From Terricaulis silvestris (GTDB lineage Bacteria; Pseudomonadota; Alphaproteobacteria; Caulobacterales; Aquidulcibacteraceae): 64,000 bases of DNA. Where the stretch lies: the NCBI RefSeq assembly GCF_009792355.1, contig NZ_CP047045.1, forward strand, positions 2,196,501 to 2,260,500, written 5' to 3'. Made by a program: the position numbers and the translations under genes. The notes under the pieces are model-generated. The model had not been told where the DNA came from. It made no database searches and saw nothing but the letters and a program-made list of their open reading frames with translations. This document shows positions 8,542-18,205 of this stretch, piece after piece; the stretch's first letter is position 1, and each line of letters begins with the position of its first letter.

Positions 8542-8946
8542 CTACTTCCAGGCGCCCAGCACCGCACCCGCCGCAGCCCAGCACACCAGGAAATGCCCGA
8601 GATTGACGAGCAAATAGTGCGGGGTGTGCGGTCCATAGACGAAGCCGTAAAGGCTGGTCCCGAACGCAAACAGCACGGCGAGGATGATACCCGTCATGGC
8701 GCCACCCTGCAGCGTCTGCGCGCCACGCCACTTGATGCAGAGCGAAAGCCCAATTGCCGCAAACAGCGGCGGAATAATGCCGAACGGCATCCGCGCTTCG
8801 CCGCCATCAACCTGAGCTTGGGTAATGCCTGTAAACGCCATGTACTGCTCCGGTGAGATCAGCACGGCGAAGATCACGAACTCGATGACGTAAATCAGCA
8901 GCGCCGCGACGATGATCGCGAACACATTGTGGCCCATAACACGCAT
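8542..8946 (-). CDS. DUF1761 family membrane protein
   Basis: A 134-residue protein with four predicted membrane helices. The pattern (NVFAIIVAALLIYVIEFVIF, MTGIILAVLFAFGTSLYGFV, LLVNLGHFLVCWAAAGAVLG) fits the DUF1761 family, which has no known function. A strong ribosome-binding site (GGGAGGAA) precedes the ATG at 8946; ATG 8937 is an in-frame alternative. It lies 42 bases before surE on the same strand and may be in its transcript. Confidence 0.8.
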   Translation of the reverse strand: MRVMGHNVFAIIVAALLIYVIEFVIFAVLISPEQYMAFTGITQAQVDGGEARMPFGIIPPLFAAIGLSLCIKWRGAQTLQGGAMTGIILAVLFAFGTSLYGFVYGPHTPHYLLVNLGHFLVCWAAAGAVLGAWK

Positions 8947-9060
8947 GCAGTGTTCCTCCCTCCGAACGGCGTACGTGCGCCGTCCGCTCGGGTGGAGTTT
9001 AGCCGAGTCCGAGAGGATTACAGATGTGTCCGATGAAACGCAGACGAAACGAAGTCCGCG

Positions 9061-9429
9061 TTACGCCCGGCAGTCGATGGCCCAAATGTCATAAGTCGGG
9101 TGATCGACGGCGTTGAGGCCAGGCGAGGACGCGAACAGCCAGCCGTGGAAAATCTCGCGGCGTTCGCTTTCTTCGCCCTCGCGCACGGGCGGCGTGTCGA
9201 ACACCTCGACGTAGATGCGCACTTCCGGCGTCTCTTCCGGCGCGCTCTTAGTGCAGGCGCGCGCGATCACTTCGAGCGAACCGATCCGCGCCGCGCGGCC
9301 GACGGTCAGCGTGTAATCCGATGCATGGCCCGTGATCTTGTCCAGCCCACGAATGACGGCGCGCTGCGCATAAGCAGGCGCGGTCATGGCTGAGAACATC
9401 ACGAATGCTGCGACAAAGGCACGGATCAT
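9061..9429 (-). CDS. DUF2155 domain-containing exported protein
   Basis: A 122-residue protein with a signal peptide ending PAYA/QRA. The mature part has the DUF2155 pattern: KITGHASDYTLTVGRAARIGSLEVIARAC, then FHGWLFASSPGLNAVDHPTYDIWAIDC. Two conserved cysteines near the middle and at the C-terminus may pair. The function is unknown. The ATG overlaps the mlaD stop (ATGA), so its translation is coupled to that lipid-transport gene. An envelope role is inferred from this. Confidence 0.88.
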   Translation of the reverse strand: MIRAFVAAFVMFSAMTAPAYAQRAVIRGLDKITGHASDYTLTVGRAARIGSLEVIARACTKSAPEETPEVRIYVEVFDTPPVREGEESERREIFHGWLFASSPGLNAVDHPTYDIWAIDCRA

Positions 9430-9908
9430 GGAGCGGCTTCCTCGGTAGACTCTGAGTTGTTGCCCTGCCCCTGTGCGAAACTTGCGAACAAGGTCAGCAG
9501 ATCGACCGCGCCTTGCGTGTTTGGAATTTCGCCGCCAGCCGGCAGCGGATCCATGCCCGCTGGTTCGATTGCTACGTATGCGCCGCCGAGCAAACCATCA
9601 CTGGCGATGCGCGCGGTGGAGTCGTCAAGCACGTGCACGCCGTCTTCGATCGAGAGCGTGAGTTGGGCGAGATAGGTTTCCGGATCGAGCGCGACCGCGC
9701 GCACAACGCCGACTTTCACGCCCGACACGCGCACGTCCGAACCGACAGCAACGCCATCCACGCGCTGAAAGCGCGCGACGAGATCGTAGCCGTTGCCGCC
9801 GCCGGTCTGTCCGGCTTGCGCCGCCGCGAAGGCGAAAAATCCAATCGCCACGATGGCGACGATGGCGCCCAGGATGGTCTCACCCCAGCGTTCGAAATTG
9901 ATGCTCAC
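9426..9908 (-). CDS. mlaD: MlaD-family phospholipid transport substrate-binding protein
   Basis: A 160-residue inner-membrane-anchored MCE-domain protein. One N-terminal helix (ETILGAIVAIVAIGFFAFA) is followed by an MCE domain (YDLVARFQRVDGVAVGSDVRVSGVKVG...). It would be the periplasmic lipid-binding ring of an MlaFEDB-type transporter. The GTG at 9908 is chosen over the ATG at 9935: GGGAGA lies 6 bases upstream and the GTG forms a GTGA overlap with the preceding stop. The permease and ATPase genes sit about 53 kb away at the right end of this window. Confidence 0.9.
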   Translation of the reverse strand: MSINFERWGETILGAIVAIVAIGFFAFAAAQAGQTGGGNGYDLVARFQRVDGVAVGSDVRVSGVKVGVVRAVALDPETYLAQLTLSIEDGVHVLDDSTARIASDGLLGGAYVAIEPAGMDPLPAGGEIPNTQGAVDLLTLFASFAQGQGNNSESTEEAAP

Positions 9909-10309
9909 GAGCGGTCTCCCGAATCTGGAGTCCATGCTTCGTAGTCAGCGCTTGACGCTTGCCTAACGCCGCCGCGCGCCAGCGACCCTTTCGGCCGATA
10001 CGCTTTCACGGTGCCGGTCAAATTCGGCACGTGATCCTTCTCCCACCTCTGCCGCTTCAGTGGCGCGATGGTGGGCGGCTCGCTGACGGTGTGGTGCATC
10101 CAGCCATGCCAATCGGGCGTCACGCGCGATCCCTCGGCGAGGCCGTTGTAAATCACATAGCGCCGCTTGCGGCCCTCGATGCTGGGCCGGCGCTCCTCGT
10201 AATAGCGATTGCCTTGTTCGTCCTCGCCCACGAGCGCCCCACGACGGCCAATATCAAACAAGGCCCCCAGGGTGGCCCCGTTCCACCAGGTGAAAATCCG
10301 CTTGAGCAT
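9905..10309 (-). CDS. NDUFA12-family complex I accessory subunit
   Basis: A 134-residue protein of the NDUFA12/B17.2 family. Its pattern MLKRIFTWWNGATLGALFDI ... RYVIYNGLAEGSRVTPDWHGWMHH is characteristic. The homologue is an accessory subunit of respiratory complex I in alphaproteobacteria and mitochondria. Start 10309 is chosen because homologues begin at this point; the frame is open 27 codons further upstream. The stop overlaps the mlaD GTG (GTGA). The trio NDUFA12-mlaD-DUF2155 is one coupled unit. Confidence 0.92.
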   Translation of the reverse strand: MLKRIFTWWNGATLGALFDIGRRGALVGEDEQGNRYYEERRPSIEGRKRRYVIYNGLAEGSRVTPDWHGWMHHTVSEPPTIAPLKRQRWEKDHVPNLTGTVKAYRPKGSLARGGVRQASSADYEAWTPDSGDRS

Positions 10310-10503
10310 GGGCTTTTGTTTGTCTCCGCGAGGCCAGGAATAGGCCCGAAGCAGCTGGCGGCCGGGAATATGACTAAGCGCCTCCCCCACGTCCAGTGCA
10401 GTTGCGAAACAATATGTGGGGTTTATACCCAGATGTCACATACCAGATATTGATTGCGTGTCCGAAGCAAGGGTATCTTCCGGACGGTATGAGGGAGGCT
10501 GCC

Positions 10504-13293
10504 ATGGCCCAGGATTTCGACGACGACGCGCGCCCGGTGGCAATCGCCCCGCCTGCGTGGAGCGAAACCATGGCCCAGGCCGCCCTCGAGGCTGGTTTGG
10601 CCATCGAGGGCGACATCCCGGCGGCGATCACGCGGGTGGCGAAACGCGTCGGCGCCTGGGGCGAGGACGAGACGCTGGCCCCGGCGGTGCGCGACCTCCT
10701 GCTCGAAGGCAAGATCGCGTTCGACGCGCCGCTAATCCGTGCGGCGCTGTCGGCTGGCGCTGAACTCGCGGTCTCTGCAGCGCTGCTAAAGTGGCCCACC
10801 GATCAGCGCGACGAACTCAACGCCATCGCGCGCGCGCAAACGCTGCTCGCAGCGGGCGCGAAGATCGGCATTGTCGGCACCCCGAGTGCTGCGGCGCTCG
10901 ATGCGCTCGACGCGGCGGCGCGGCTTGCGGCGCCTGGCGTGAACGGCGCAGCCATCTTGGTGCGGCCGGAAGGCGAAGCGGCCAACGCAATCATCGCCGA
11001 CGATGGCGCGCGCTTGCGCGCAAGTGCTGCACTCGCGGCCGGCGCACGCGCGCTCGACGCGGCGCTCGCGGAGCTGGCGATCGAAGCCGTGCGCAATGGG
11101 TTGAACATCGAGAACGGCGGCGTACGCCACAAAGCTGCGGCGGCGCGTCTCGCCGGCGCACCAGATGCCGACATAATCGCAGCACTCGCCGGCGCGGTGG
11201 CGCGCGGCGCGTATAGCGCGGCGCTCGATGCTGGCGCCGATCCATCCCGGCGCCGCTTGGTGATCGCAGCGCCTGAAGGCAGCGCGCATCCGCTGACGGC
11301 GTTTGGCGCAGGCGCGATCGATCCGACGGGCGTCGCCAGCAGCGCAGACGAGTGCAGCGCCATCGCCGCCAGCATCGCATCCCAGCTGTTCTGGATCGAC
11401 GGCGCGTTCGACATCAATGCGTTTGAGGCCGCCATCCGCACACTGACACGCGCGCTCGACGCCGCGCACGGCTCGCATGGCGCGTCCCCGCGCCGGCCGA
11501 TCGTCATTCGCCTCGAAGGTCTGGCGTCGCTGCTGATGCGCGCCGGGCTTGCCTATGACAGCGACGAGGGCCGTGCGTTGGCGACGGACGTCGCGGCGCT
11601 GGCGCATGCCGTAGCAATCTCTGAAAGCGCAGCTCTCGGCGCCGCCACGAGCGCCTACCCAGACTGGTCGCGCGACAAAAAGGCCGCCGAAGCCGCGGTC
11701 AAAACCGCGCGCGACGCGGCCGCGGCGCTGACCGGGCCAATCGCGGCCCGGGCGCAGGCGACCTATCGCGCGCTTCCCGGCGCGAAGAATGCGGGGCTGC
11801 GCGTTTCGGCTGCAATTGCGTTCGCCAACGATGACAGCGCCGCGCGTGCGCTCGGCGTGAGCGCGAGCGGTTTGGCGCCGTTAGCTGGCGTCGCTGCGTA
11901 TGGCTTGCGCGACGACGGCGGCTTCGGCCGCGTGCTGACCCACGACGCGCGTTTGGGCTTGGCGGCCCTTGGCTATGACGACGACGCGATTGCAGCGTTG
12001 ACGCGGCACATCGAGGGCCATCGCACCCTGCGCGGCGCGCCCGGCGTGAACCTCGATGCGCTCGCGGCGAAGGGGCTTACGGAGCCCGCGCTGGAGGCGA
12101 TCGAGGAAGCGGCAATCGATGCGTTCAATCTGCGCGCGGCGGTGCACCCGTTGGTGATCGGCGCGGAGCTTTGCGAGGACGTGCTGAAGCTGCCGCCGGA
12201 TGTGGCCGCAGGCAAGCGCGGCGACCTTCTGATGACGCTCGGTTTCAGCGAGGCCGACATCGCGGCGGCGGAAGCGTTCTGCATGGGCGCCGGCGATTTT
12301 GCCGACGCGCCGCTGGACGAAGCGCACACAGCAGTGTTCGCCGGCGAGCGCGCGATTGCACCGGACGCGCGGATTGCCATGGCGGTCGCTGTGGCGCCGT
12401 TCGCGCGCACGGCGCTCGAAATTACCTTGACGCAAACGGACGTGCAGCGGCGCGATGCGTTGCTCGCTAGCGCGCAAGCTGCTGGCGTGGCGCTGATCGC
12501 CATCCGCGTCGAAGCCCCGCCGATCACGCTCAGCTTGCCGGCGCTTGAGGAAGACATCGAGGAGCCTCGCGCAACGCCCGCCGCTGCTGCCGCGACGCTT
12601 GCGCCATCACAAGCGCAGGAAGCGCCTGCCCGCGTGGAACGCCGCCGCCTACCCGAGCGCCGCAAAGGCTACATCCAGAAAAGCACCGTCGGCGGCCACA
12701 AAGTCTATCTGCACACCGGCGAGTACGACGACGGCGAGCTCGGCGAAATCTTCATCGACCTGCACAAGGAAGGCGCCGCCTTCCGCTCGCTGATGAACAA
12801 TTTCGCCATCTCGATCTCGATCGGCCTGCAATACGGCGTGCCGCTGGAAGAATATTGCGACGCCTTCCTGTTCACGCGCTTCGAGCCCGCCGGCGAAGTG
12901 AAGGGCAACGAAACCATCCGCCACGCCACCTCGATCCTCGACTACATCTTCCGCGAACTCGCCGTCTCGTACCTCGGCCGCGCCGATCTCGCGCAGATGG
13001 ATCCATTCGACGCGCGCGGCGACGGCCTCTCCAAGCGCGCCAACGACGCCGAAAGCGCCGCGCGGCTCATCTCACGCGGCTTCGCGCGCGGGGCGTCGCC
13101 GGACAATCTGGTGATGTTGCGGCCACGCTCCGTCGTCGAAAACATCCGCGACCGCCGCGAGCCGATCGCGCCGTCACGCCCTGCCGCCACCGGCTATCGC
13201 AACGAACCCTGCGACGCCTGCGGCCACTTCACCGTCGAGCAAACCGGCAAATGCGCTGCCTGCGGCGCAACCGGCGAAGCCAGCGGCGGTTAA
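10504..13293 (+). CDS. Class II ribonucleotide reductase-like protein with degenerate catalytic core and TSCPD domain
   Basis: A 929-residue protein. The C-terminal third is a clean NrdJ TSCPD region ([20 protein letters not shown] ... [20 protein letters not shown], about residues 713-840). A zinc-ribbon tail CDACGHF...GKCAACG follows. The middle keeps NrdJ landmarks in degraded form: [31 protein letters not shown] and the [18 protein letters not shown] stretch. The finger-loop cysteine motif and the APTGTIG-like phosphate loop of active enzymes cannot be found, and the protein is shorter than the roughly 1200 residues usual for NrdJ. It is probably not a working reductase; a regulatory or scaffold role is possible. 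Start 10504 has GAGGGAGG upstream. Confidence 0.8.
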   Translation: MAQDFDDDARPVAIAPPAWSETMAQAALEAGLAIEGDIPAAITRVAKRVGAWGEDETLAPAVRDLLLEGKIAFDAPLIRAALSAGAELAVSAALLKWPTDQRDELNAIARAQTLLAAGAKIGIVGTPSAAALDALDAAARLAAPGVNGAAILVRPEGEAANAIIADDGARLRASAALAAGARALDAALAELAIEAVRNGLNIENGGVRHKAAAARLAGAPDADIIAALAGAVARGAYSAALDAGADPSRRRLVIAAPEGSAHPLTAFGAGAIDPTGVASSADECSAIAASIASQLFWIDGAFDINAFEAAIRTLTRALDAAHGSHGASPRRPIVIRLEGLASLLMRAGLAYDSDEGRALATDVAALAHAVAISESAALGAATSAYPDWSRDKKAAEAAVKTARDAAAALTGPIAARAQATYRALPGAKNAGLRVSAAIAFANDDSAARALGVSASGLAPLAGVAAYGLRDDGGFGRVLTHDARLGLAALGYDDDAIAALTRHIEGHRTLRGAPGVNLDALAAKGLTEPALEAIEEAAIDAFNLRAAVHPLVIGAELCEDVLKLPPDVAAGKRGDLLMTLGFSEADIAAAEAFCMGAGDFADAPLDEAHTAVFAGERAIAPDARIAMAVAVAPFARTALEITLTQTDVQRRDALLASAQAAGVALIAIRVEAPPITLSLPALEEDIEEPRATPAAAAATLAPSQAQEAPARVERRRLPERRKGYIQKSTVGGHKVYLHTGEYDDGELGEIFIDLHKEGAAFRSLMNNFAISISIGLQYGVPLEEYCDAFLFTRFEPAGEVKGNETIRHATSILDYIFRELAVSYLGRADLAQMDPFDARGDGLSKRANDAESAARLISRGFARGASPDNLVMLRPRSVVENIRDRREPIAPSRPAATGYRNEPCDACGHFTVEQTGKCAACGATGEASGG

Positions 13294-13360
13294 CGCGCTC
13301 TAAGCGTTGGTGGCGCGCGTTCTGCGAGGGTCGCGGCAACACCTTTAAGGATGCGCCATT

Positions 13361-13894
13361 ATGAAACGCGCCGCGCTTATTGCTTGCCTGTTGGCCTTAA
13401 CGTCCCCCGCGTTCGCGCAGGACGCGGACACCGGCGGCCCGATTACGAACCAAGCTGAACGCGACGTGGTCGCCCAGCGCGTGCGCGGTGGCGCTTCATG
13501 CGGAGGCTGCGACCTGTTCCAGATCGATCTCTCCTATCAGGTCGTCTCCGGCCGCAATTTCACCGGCTCGCGCATCCGCCAGTCGGACATGACGATCGCC
13601 ATCGCTGACCACACCAATTTCACCGGCGCCAATCTCTCGTTGGCCAACCTGTTCGGCGTGCGCGCAACCGGCGCAAACTTCACCGGCGCGAACTTGGATG
13701 AAGCGTCGTTGGTCGGCGCCTATTTCGGCAGCGCCAACTTCACTGGCGCGCGGCTGCGCGGCGCGAACCTCTCGGGCGCCGACATGGCGAATGTACGCGG
13801 CCTTACACAAGAGCAATTGAATACTGCTTGCGGTGATGCAACGACCACGCTGCCGTCTGGTTTGACTGTTCCGGCTTGCGGTAACAACCAGTAA
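13361..13894 (+). CDS. Exported pentapeptide-repeat protein
   Basis: 177 residues. A signal peptide ends near AFA/QDA, then a CGGCDL motif leads into pentapeptide repeats of the A(N/D)LxX type (for example NFTGANLSLANLFGVRATGA, NFTGARLRGANLSGADMANV). These fold as a right-handed quadrilateral beta-helix. A short C-terminal cap with two cysteines (GLTQEQLNTACGD ... VPACG) follows. The function is unknown. It lies 67 bases after the RNR-like gene and is a paralogue of the next gene. Confidence 0.85.
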   Translation: MKRAALIACLLALTSPAFAQDADTGGPITNQAERDVVAQRVRGGASCGGCDLFQIDLSYQVVSGRNFTGSRIRQSDMTIAIADHTNFTGANLSLANLFGVRATGANFTGANLDEASLVGAYFGSANFTGARLRGANLSGADMANVRGLTQEQLNTACGDATTTLPSGLTVPACGNNQ

Positions 13895-13954
13895 CAAATC
13901 TCACTTACTGCATGTTCACTGGCGCGATGTCTTGAGCAGGCATAACTCGGCGCC

Positions 13955-14413
13955 GTGGTGACACAATTTCGCCTCGCCGCGTTCGCGGTGGCTGCGCTAG
14001 TCGTGGTCGGGGCGGGCCAAGCCTTCGCGCTCTGGCCGTTCACCGCGCCACCGCGCCTTGCGACGACACCAGCCTATGGCGGCGTGTGCGAGGAGTGCAA
14101 TTTAGCCGGCCGCGATCTCAGCGGCGCGCGCATGACCAACTCCGTGTTCAACCGCAGTGATTTTTCAAACGCGAAGATGGCGAGTGCCAATGCATCCGGC
14201 TCGGCGTTCGCGGAAGCGAACTTCACCGGCGCCGATCTGCGCGGCACGCGCTTCGCGCAGGCTGACGTCACCAGCGCGAACTTCAGCGGCGCAAACATCG
14301 CCGGCGCCGATTTGGAGACGGCGGAAGGTCTAACGCAACGCCAGCTCAACGGCGCATGCGGCGACTACACCACCCGCGTGCCGCGTGGCATGCGCGTGCG
14401 GGAGTGCGAGTAA
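13955..14413 (+). CDS. Exported pentapeptide-repeat protein, second paralogue
   Basis: 152 residues with GTG start (13955, or the adjacent GTG at 13958). After a hydrophobic signal segment come the CEECNL motif and pentapeptide repeats (NFTGADLRGTRFAQADVTSA, NFSGANIAGADLETA). The C-terminal cap GLTQRQLNGACGDYTTRVP closely resembles that of the upstream gene, so the two arose by tandem duplication. The paired cysteines at the repeat start (CxxC) and in the cap are shared. The role is unknown. Confidence 0.8.
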   Translation: MVTQFRLAAFAVAALVVVGAGQAFALWPFTAPPRLATTPAYGGVCEECNLAGRDLSGARMTNSVFNRSDFSNAKMASANASGSAFAEANFTGADLRGTRFAQADVTSANFSGANIAGADLETAEGLTQRQLNGACGDYTTRVPRGMRVRECE

Positions 14414-14422
14414 CTCAGCGGG

Positions 14423-14650
14423 TCACAAGCCAACGAGGGCGAGCATAACCAAAAAGCTACCGCACCCGACAAAAATGATCGGCAACCGCAACGCGCCAAG
14501 TCGTCTAAACCAAAGCGGATGCGAGACTCCCCACGTGGAAGGCTGAGGCGGGTGCTTCCGGTGCCACGCGCGCGCATAGGGCCACATCAACCCGCCGACA
14601 CAGATCGCCAAGCCGCCAACAACCAGCGCCACGATCCTGTCTGGAGTCAT
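14423..14650 (-). CDS. Small membrane protein
   Basis: A 75-residue protein with two hydrophobic segments (IVALVVGGLAICVGGLMWPY and LRLPIIFVGCGSFLVMLALV) separated by a basic, histidine-containing loop. I do not recognise a family. It is likely real because its ATG overlaps the aspS stop codon by one base (TGATG), a standard coupling arrangement. It runs convergently to within 10 bases of the pentapeptide gene. Confidence 0.6.
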   Translation of the reverse strand: MTPDRIVALVVGGLAICVGGLMWPYARAWHRKHPPQPSTWGVSHPLWFRRLGALRLPIIFVGCGSFLVMLALVGL

Positions 14651-16452
14651 CAGCTCTTCGCCTGCCCCACGATCCGAATGTGCAGCTCCTTGAGCTGTTT
14701 CGGCGTCACTTCGCCTGGGGCGTTCATCATCAGATCTTGAGCCTGCTGGTTGAACGGGAAGACGATGACTTCGCGAATGTTATCGACGCCGGCGAGCAAC
14801 ATGACGATCCGGTCCACGCCCGGCGCCGAGCCACCGTGCGGCGGCGCGCCGAAGCGGAACGCGTTCAGCATGCCACCGAACTTCTCCTCGACCACGCTCT
14901 GCGGATAGCCGGCGAGTTCGAACGCCTTGATCATGATCTCCGGCTTATGGTTCCGGATCGCGCCTGAGCTCAGCTCCACGCCGTTGCAGACGATGTCGTA
15001 CTGGAACGCCGTGATCTTCTCGATCGTCTCACGGTCATTGACGTCGAGCTTCTGAAACGCTTCGTGGTCGTAGTTCGGCATCGAGAACGGGTTGTGAGAG
15101 AAGTCGATTCGCTTCTCATCCTCGCTCCACTCGTACATCGGGAAATCGACGATCCAGCAGAACTTGAACTGATCCTTATCGGCAAGATTCAACTCGTCCG
15201 CGACCTTGTTCCGGGCGAGACCGGCGAATTTGTAGAAGACGGCCGGATCGCCAGCGACGAAGAACGCCGCGTCGCCGACTTTCAAGCCAAGCTGTTCGCG
15301 GATCGCGGCGGCTTTCTCCTGGCCTATGTTTTTCGCGATCGGTCCAGCGCCGCCCTCTTCGCCCTCGCGCCAGAAAATGTAACCAAGTCCCGGCTGACCT
15401 TCGCCCTGCGCCCACGCGTTCATGCGATCGGCAAACGCGCGCGAGCCGCCGTTCGGCGCGGGGATCGCCCACACCGCGTGCTTCGGCTTCTCCAGAATGC
15501 GCGCAAACAGGCCAAAGCCGCCGGCGCGGAAATGCTCGCTAACGTCTTTCAGGATGAGCGGGTTGCGCAGGTCCGGCTTGTCGGAGCCGTACTTCGCGAT
15601 CGCTTCGGCAAACGGAATGCGCGGAAATTCGTTGGCTGGCGTCACGCGCTTGCCGCTGCCGAATTCCTCGAACACGCCGGCCAGCACTGGGCCGATGGCG
15701 TTGAACACGTCTTCCTGCGTCACGAAGCTCATCTCGAAATCGAGCTGGTAGAACTCGCCGGGCGAACGGTCGGCGCGAGCGTCTTCGTCGCGGAAGCACG
15801 GCGCGATTTGGAAGTACTTGTCGAAGCCGGCCACCATCAGCAGCTGCTTGAACTGCTGTGGCGCCTGCGGCAGCGCGTAGAACTTGCCCGGATGCAGACG
15901 CGACGGAACGAGGAAGTCGCGCGCGCCCTCGGGCGACGACGCCGTCAGGATCGGGGTTTGAAACTCGGTGAAGCCCTGGTCGATCATGCGGCGGCGCAAT
16001 GAGGCGATCACCTGGCTGCGTAGCAGGATCGACTTGTGCAGCTTCTCGCGGCGCAGATCGAGGAAGCGGTACTTCAAGCGAAGCTCTTCCGGATAGTCCG
16101 GTTCACCGAACACCGGCAGCGGCAGCTCCTCGGCCGCACCCAGCACCTCGAGCGCCGACGCCTGCACTTCGATGCCGCCCGTCGGGATGTTGGCGTTCTT
16201 AGTCTCTGCCGTGCGCTCGACCACCTTGCCATCGATCTGGATCACGCTCTCGGCGCGCACGCGCTCAGCGGCGGCGAACGCAGGCGACGAGGGCGCGATG
16301 ACGATTTGGGTCAGCCCGTAATTGTCGCGCAAATCGATGAACAGCAGCCCGCCATGGTCGCGCTTCCTGTGCACCCAGCCCGAGACGCGCACGTCCTTGC
16401 CGGCATGCTCCGGCCGGAGGGCGCCGCAGGTATGGGTACGGTAGGCGTGCAT
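14650..16452 (-). CDS. aspS: Aspartate--tRNA ligase
   Basis: A 600-residue class II aminoacyl-tRNA synthetase. It has the N-terminal OB-fold anticodon-binding domain ([20 protein letters not shown]), class II motif 2 ([20 protein letters not shown]), the bacterial GAD insertion in the middle, and motif 3 ([14 protein letters not shown]). The start at 16452 ([12 protein letters not shown]) matches family N-termini. Whether it also charges tRNA-Asn depends on whether the genome has an asparaginyl-tRNA synthetase, which cannot be told here. Confidence 0.97.
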   Translation of the reverse strand: MHAYRTHTCGALRPEHAGKDVRVSGWVHRKRDHGGLLFIDLRDNYGLTQIVIAPSSPAFAAAERVRAESVIQIDGKVVERTAETKNANIPTGGIEVQASALEVLGAAEELPLPVFGEPDYPEELRLKYRFLDLRREKLHKSILLRSQVIASLRRRMIDQGFTEFQTPILTASSPEGARDFLVPSRLHPGKFYALPQAPQQFKQLLMVAGFDKYFQIAPCFRDEDARADRSPGEFYQLDFEMSFVTQEDVFNAIGPVLAGVFEEFGSGKRVTPANEFPRIPFAEAIAKYGSDKPDLRNPLILKDVSEHFRAGGFGLFARILEKPKHAVWAIPAPNGGSRAFADRMNAWAQGEGQPGLGYIFWREGEEGGAGPIAKNIGQEKAAAIREQLGLKVGDAAFFVAGDPAVFYKFAGLARNKVADELNLADKDQFKFCWIVDFPMYEWSEDEKRIDFSHNPFSMPNYDHEAFQKLDVNDRETIEKITAFQYDIVCNGVELSSGAIRNHKPEIMIKAFELAGYPQSVVEEKFGGMLNAFRFGAPPHGGSAPGVDRIVMLLAGVDNIREVIVFPFNQQAQDLMMNAPGEVTPKQLKELHIRIVGQAKS

Positions 16453-16555
16453 CAGGAAACTCCAGCGAGTCGTGGCTCGCATATTTCGCCGGTTAGGCGC
16501 ATGGGCAGCGCCGCCTTGTCAAGGCGCGCCCGACCCCGGCAGAACAGCGCTGCGC

Positions 16556-17203
16556 ATGTGCAACCTCTATTCCATGACCAAATCCCGCGAAGCGCTGGTG
16601 GCTTACACCCGCGCCATGCGTGATCGGACGGCGAACCAGCCGCCCTTGCCCGCGATTTTCCCGGACCAGATGGCGCCAGTGGTGGGCACCTCGAAAGAAG
16701 GCCTGCGCGAGGTCACGATGATGCGCTGGGGCTTTCCGGCTGCCGGTGGCGGCAAGCGGCCGGTGACCAACATCCGCAATCTCGGTTCCAATTATTGGAA
16801 GGGCTGGCTCGATCAGCCCCGTTTTCGCTGCGTCGTGCCGGCGACAAGTTTCGTGGAATACACGGACTCGACGCCAAAGGTGGCGCATTGGTTTGCGCTC
16901 GGCGACGACCGGCCGCTTTTCTGCTTCGCCGGCCTATGGCGGCCATGGACCGGCGTGCGCGGCAAGGAGGACGGCACGCACCTGCTGTTCGGCATTCTCA
17001 CCACCGAGCCGAACGAGCTGACCAAGCCGATCCACGCTGAAGCGATGCCGGTAATGCTGACGGGCGACGAGATCGAGACTTGGCTCGAAGCGCCGCTTCA
17101 AGACGCCGTGAAGCTCGCGAAACCGTTTCCGCCAGAGCGGATGAAGATCGTATTGTCGGGACCAAGGGAAGATTTAGGCGAAGATTCGGGGGAAGCGTCA
17201 TGA
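16556..17203 (+). CDS. SRAP-domain protein (YedK/HMCES family)
   Basis: A 215-residue protein. The SRAP fold protects abasic sites in single-stranded DNA by forming a covalent link through Cys2. The start at 16556 gives MCNLYSM, exposing Cys2 after methionine removal. The glutamate in the FVEY segment and the histidine in IHAEAMPVML match the family's catalytic positions. The asparagine loop reads TNIRNLGSNYW instead of the usual NARxET. The stop overlaps the next start codon (ATGA). No LexA box was identified upstream. Confidence 0.88.
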   Translation: MCNLYSMTKSREALVAYTRAMRDRTANQPPLPAIFPDQMAPVVGTSKEGLREVTMMRWGFPAAGGGKRPVTNIRNLGSNYWKGWLDQPRFRCVVPATSFVEYTDSTPKVAHWFALGDDRPLFCFAGLWRPWTGVRGKEDGTHLLFGILTTEPNELTKPIHAEAMPVMLTGDEIETWLEAPLQDAVKLAKPFPPERMKIVLSGPREDLGEDSGEAS

Positions 17204-18174
17204 AGTGGCTGATTGGACTAGGCGTCGTTGTCGCCATCGCTGGCGGCGCGTTCTGGTATTTTGTTGCTGATGGCGCGACGCCAACGCAGGCCGATGGCGA
17301 GTTCGATATCGCGGCCTACCGCGCGCTCGTCGCCAACGATGCGCCAGAAACTCTACCTCAAGAGGTGCGGGTCGAGTTCGTGGGTGAGAGCGCCGCGCCG
17401 AGCTTTGCGGCTGTCGCGGGCGATTTCAGCGGCGACAAGACCTTCGCCTACGTCTCGTTCCAGATCGTCGCGCCCGATGGCGCAACCATCATCGACGGCG
17501 CGGTCGATGCCGAGACACTGAGCGTGATGTCCGACGGCAGCGGCGCGTTCGATGCGGCCGCCTATCAGCGCGTACTCGACGCTGAAACCCAAGCCGCGCG
17601 CGTAATGATCACGCACGAACACTTGGATCACGTCATGGCAATCGCGCGCCACCCCCAACCGGCCGCCATCGCCGCGCAGCTTCGCCTCACGCAGTCGCAA
17701 CTGGACGGTTTGCCGGAGCACGCGCCCGGCGGCGTGCTCGGACCCGAAATTGCGGGCATCACCACTATCGATATCAGCGCGCCGACGCGCATTGCGCCGG
17801 GCATCGTCGCGGTCGCCAAGCCTGGTCACGCGCCGGGTGAGATCGCGATTTACGTTCGCACGACGTCGGAGCGCGAGTATTTGTTCATCGGCGACATCGC
17901 TTGGCTTATGGGCGCCATCGAGCGCACTAGCAGCCGACCGCGCTTCATCCGGTTCATCATGCCGGGCGTCGATCCCGACCGGCCGGCAGTGTTGCGCCAG
18001 ATTCGCGCGCTTCACGATCTACGCACAGCGGAACCGGACCTGGTGATCGTCCCCGCGCATGACGACGAATATCTACGCGGATTGGTGGGAAGCGGCGCAT
18101 TGATCGAGCAATTCGTCGTCAGGGCTGCGGAAACACCGGCTCCAAGCGGCGAATCGCCGCCAGCCAGCCCTTGA
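17200..18174 (+). CDS. Membrane-anchored metallo-beta-lactamase-fold hydrolase
   Basis: 324 residues. An N-terminal helix (MKWLIGLGVVVAIAGGAFWY) anchors or exports the protein. The beta-lactamase-fold motif HEHLDHV is at about residues 142-148, followed by a later conserved histidine (KPGHAPGEIAIYV) and the metal-bridging aspartate region (YLFIGDIAWLMG). The substrate is unknown. The ATG overlaps the SRAP stop and has GGGGGAAG upstream, so the genes are coupled, but I know of no functional tie between the families. Confidence 0.8.
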   Translation: MKWLIGLGVVVAIAGGAFWYFVADGATPTQADGEFDIAAYRALVANDAPETLPQEVRVEFVGESAAPSFAAVAGDFSGDKTFAYVSFQIVAPDGATIIDGAVDAETLSVMSDGSGAFDAAAYQRVLDAETQAARVMITHEHLDHVMAIARHPQPAAIAAQLRLTQSQLDGLPEHAPGGVLGPEIAGITTIDISAPTRIAPGIVAVAKPGHAPGEIAIYVRTTSEREYLFIGDIAWLMGAIERTSSRPRFIRFIMPGVDPDRPAVLRQIRALHDLRTAEPDLVIVPAHDDEYLRGLVGSGALIEQFVVRAAETPAPSGESPPASP

Positions 18175-18205
18175 CCCCGCCAGCGGCGCGGACCAGTCAC
18201 GGCTA

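Noticed and set aside
10400-10480. AT-rich patches upstream of the RNR-like gene as NrdR boxes or a cobalamin riboswitch
   Set aside because: The patches (ACAATATGTGG, CCAGATATTG) do not form a paired NrdR consensus and the leader is too short for a cobalamin riboswitch.
16472-16555. Upstream extension of the SRAP gene
   Set aside because: It would bury the catalytic cysteine that must be residue 2; the ATG at 16556 is required for the family mechanism.
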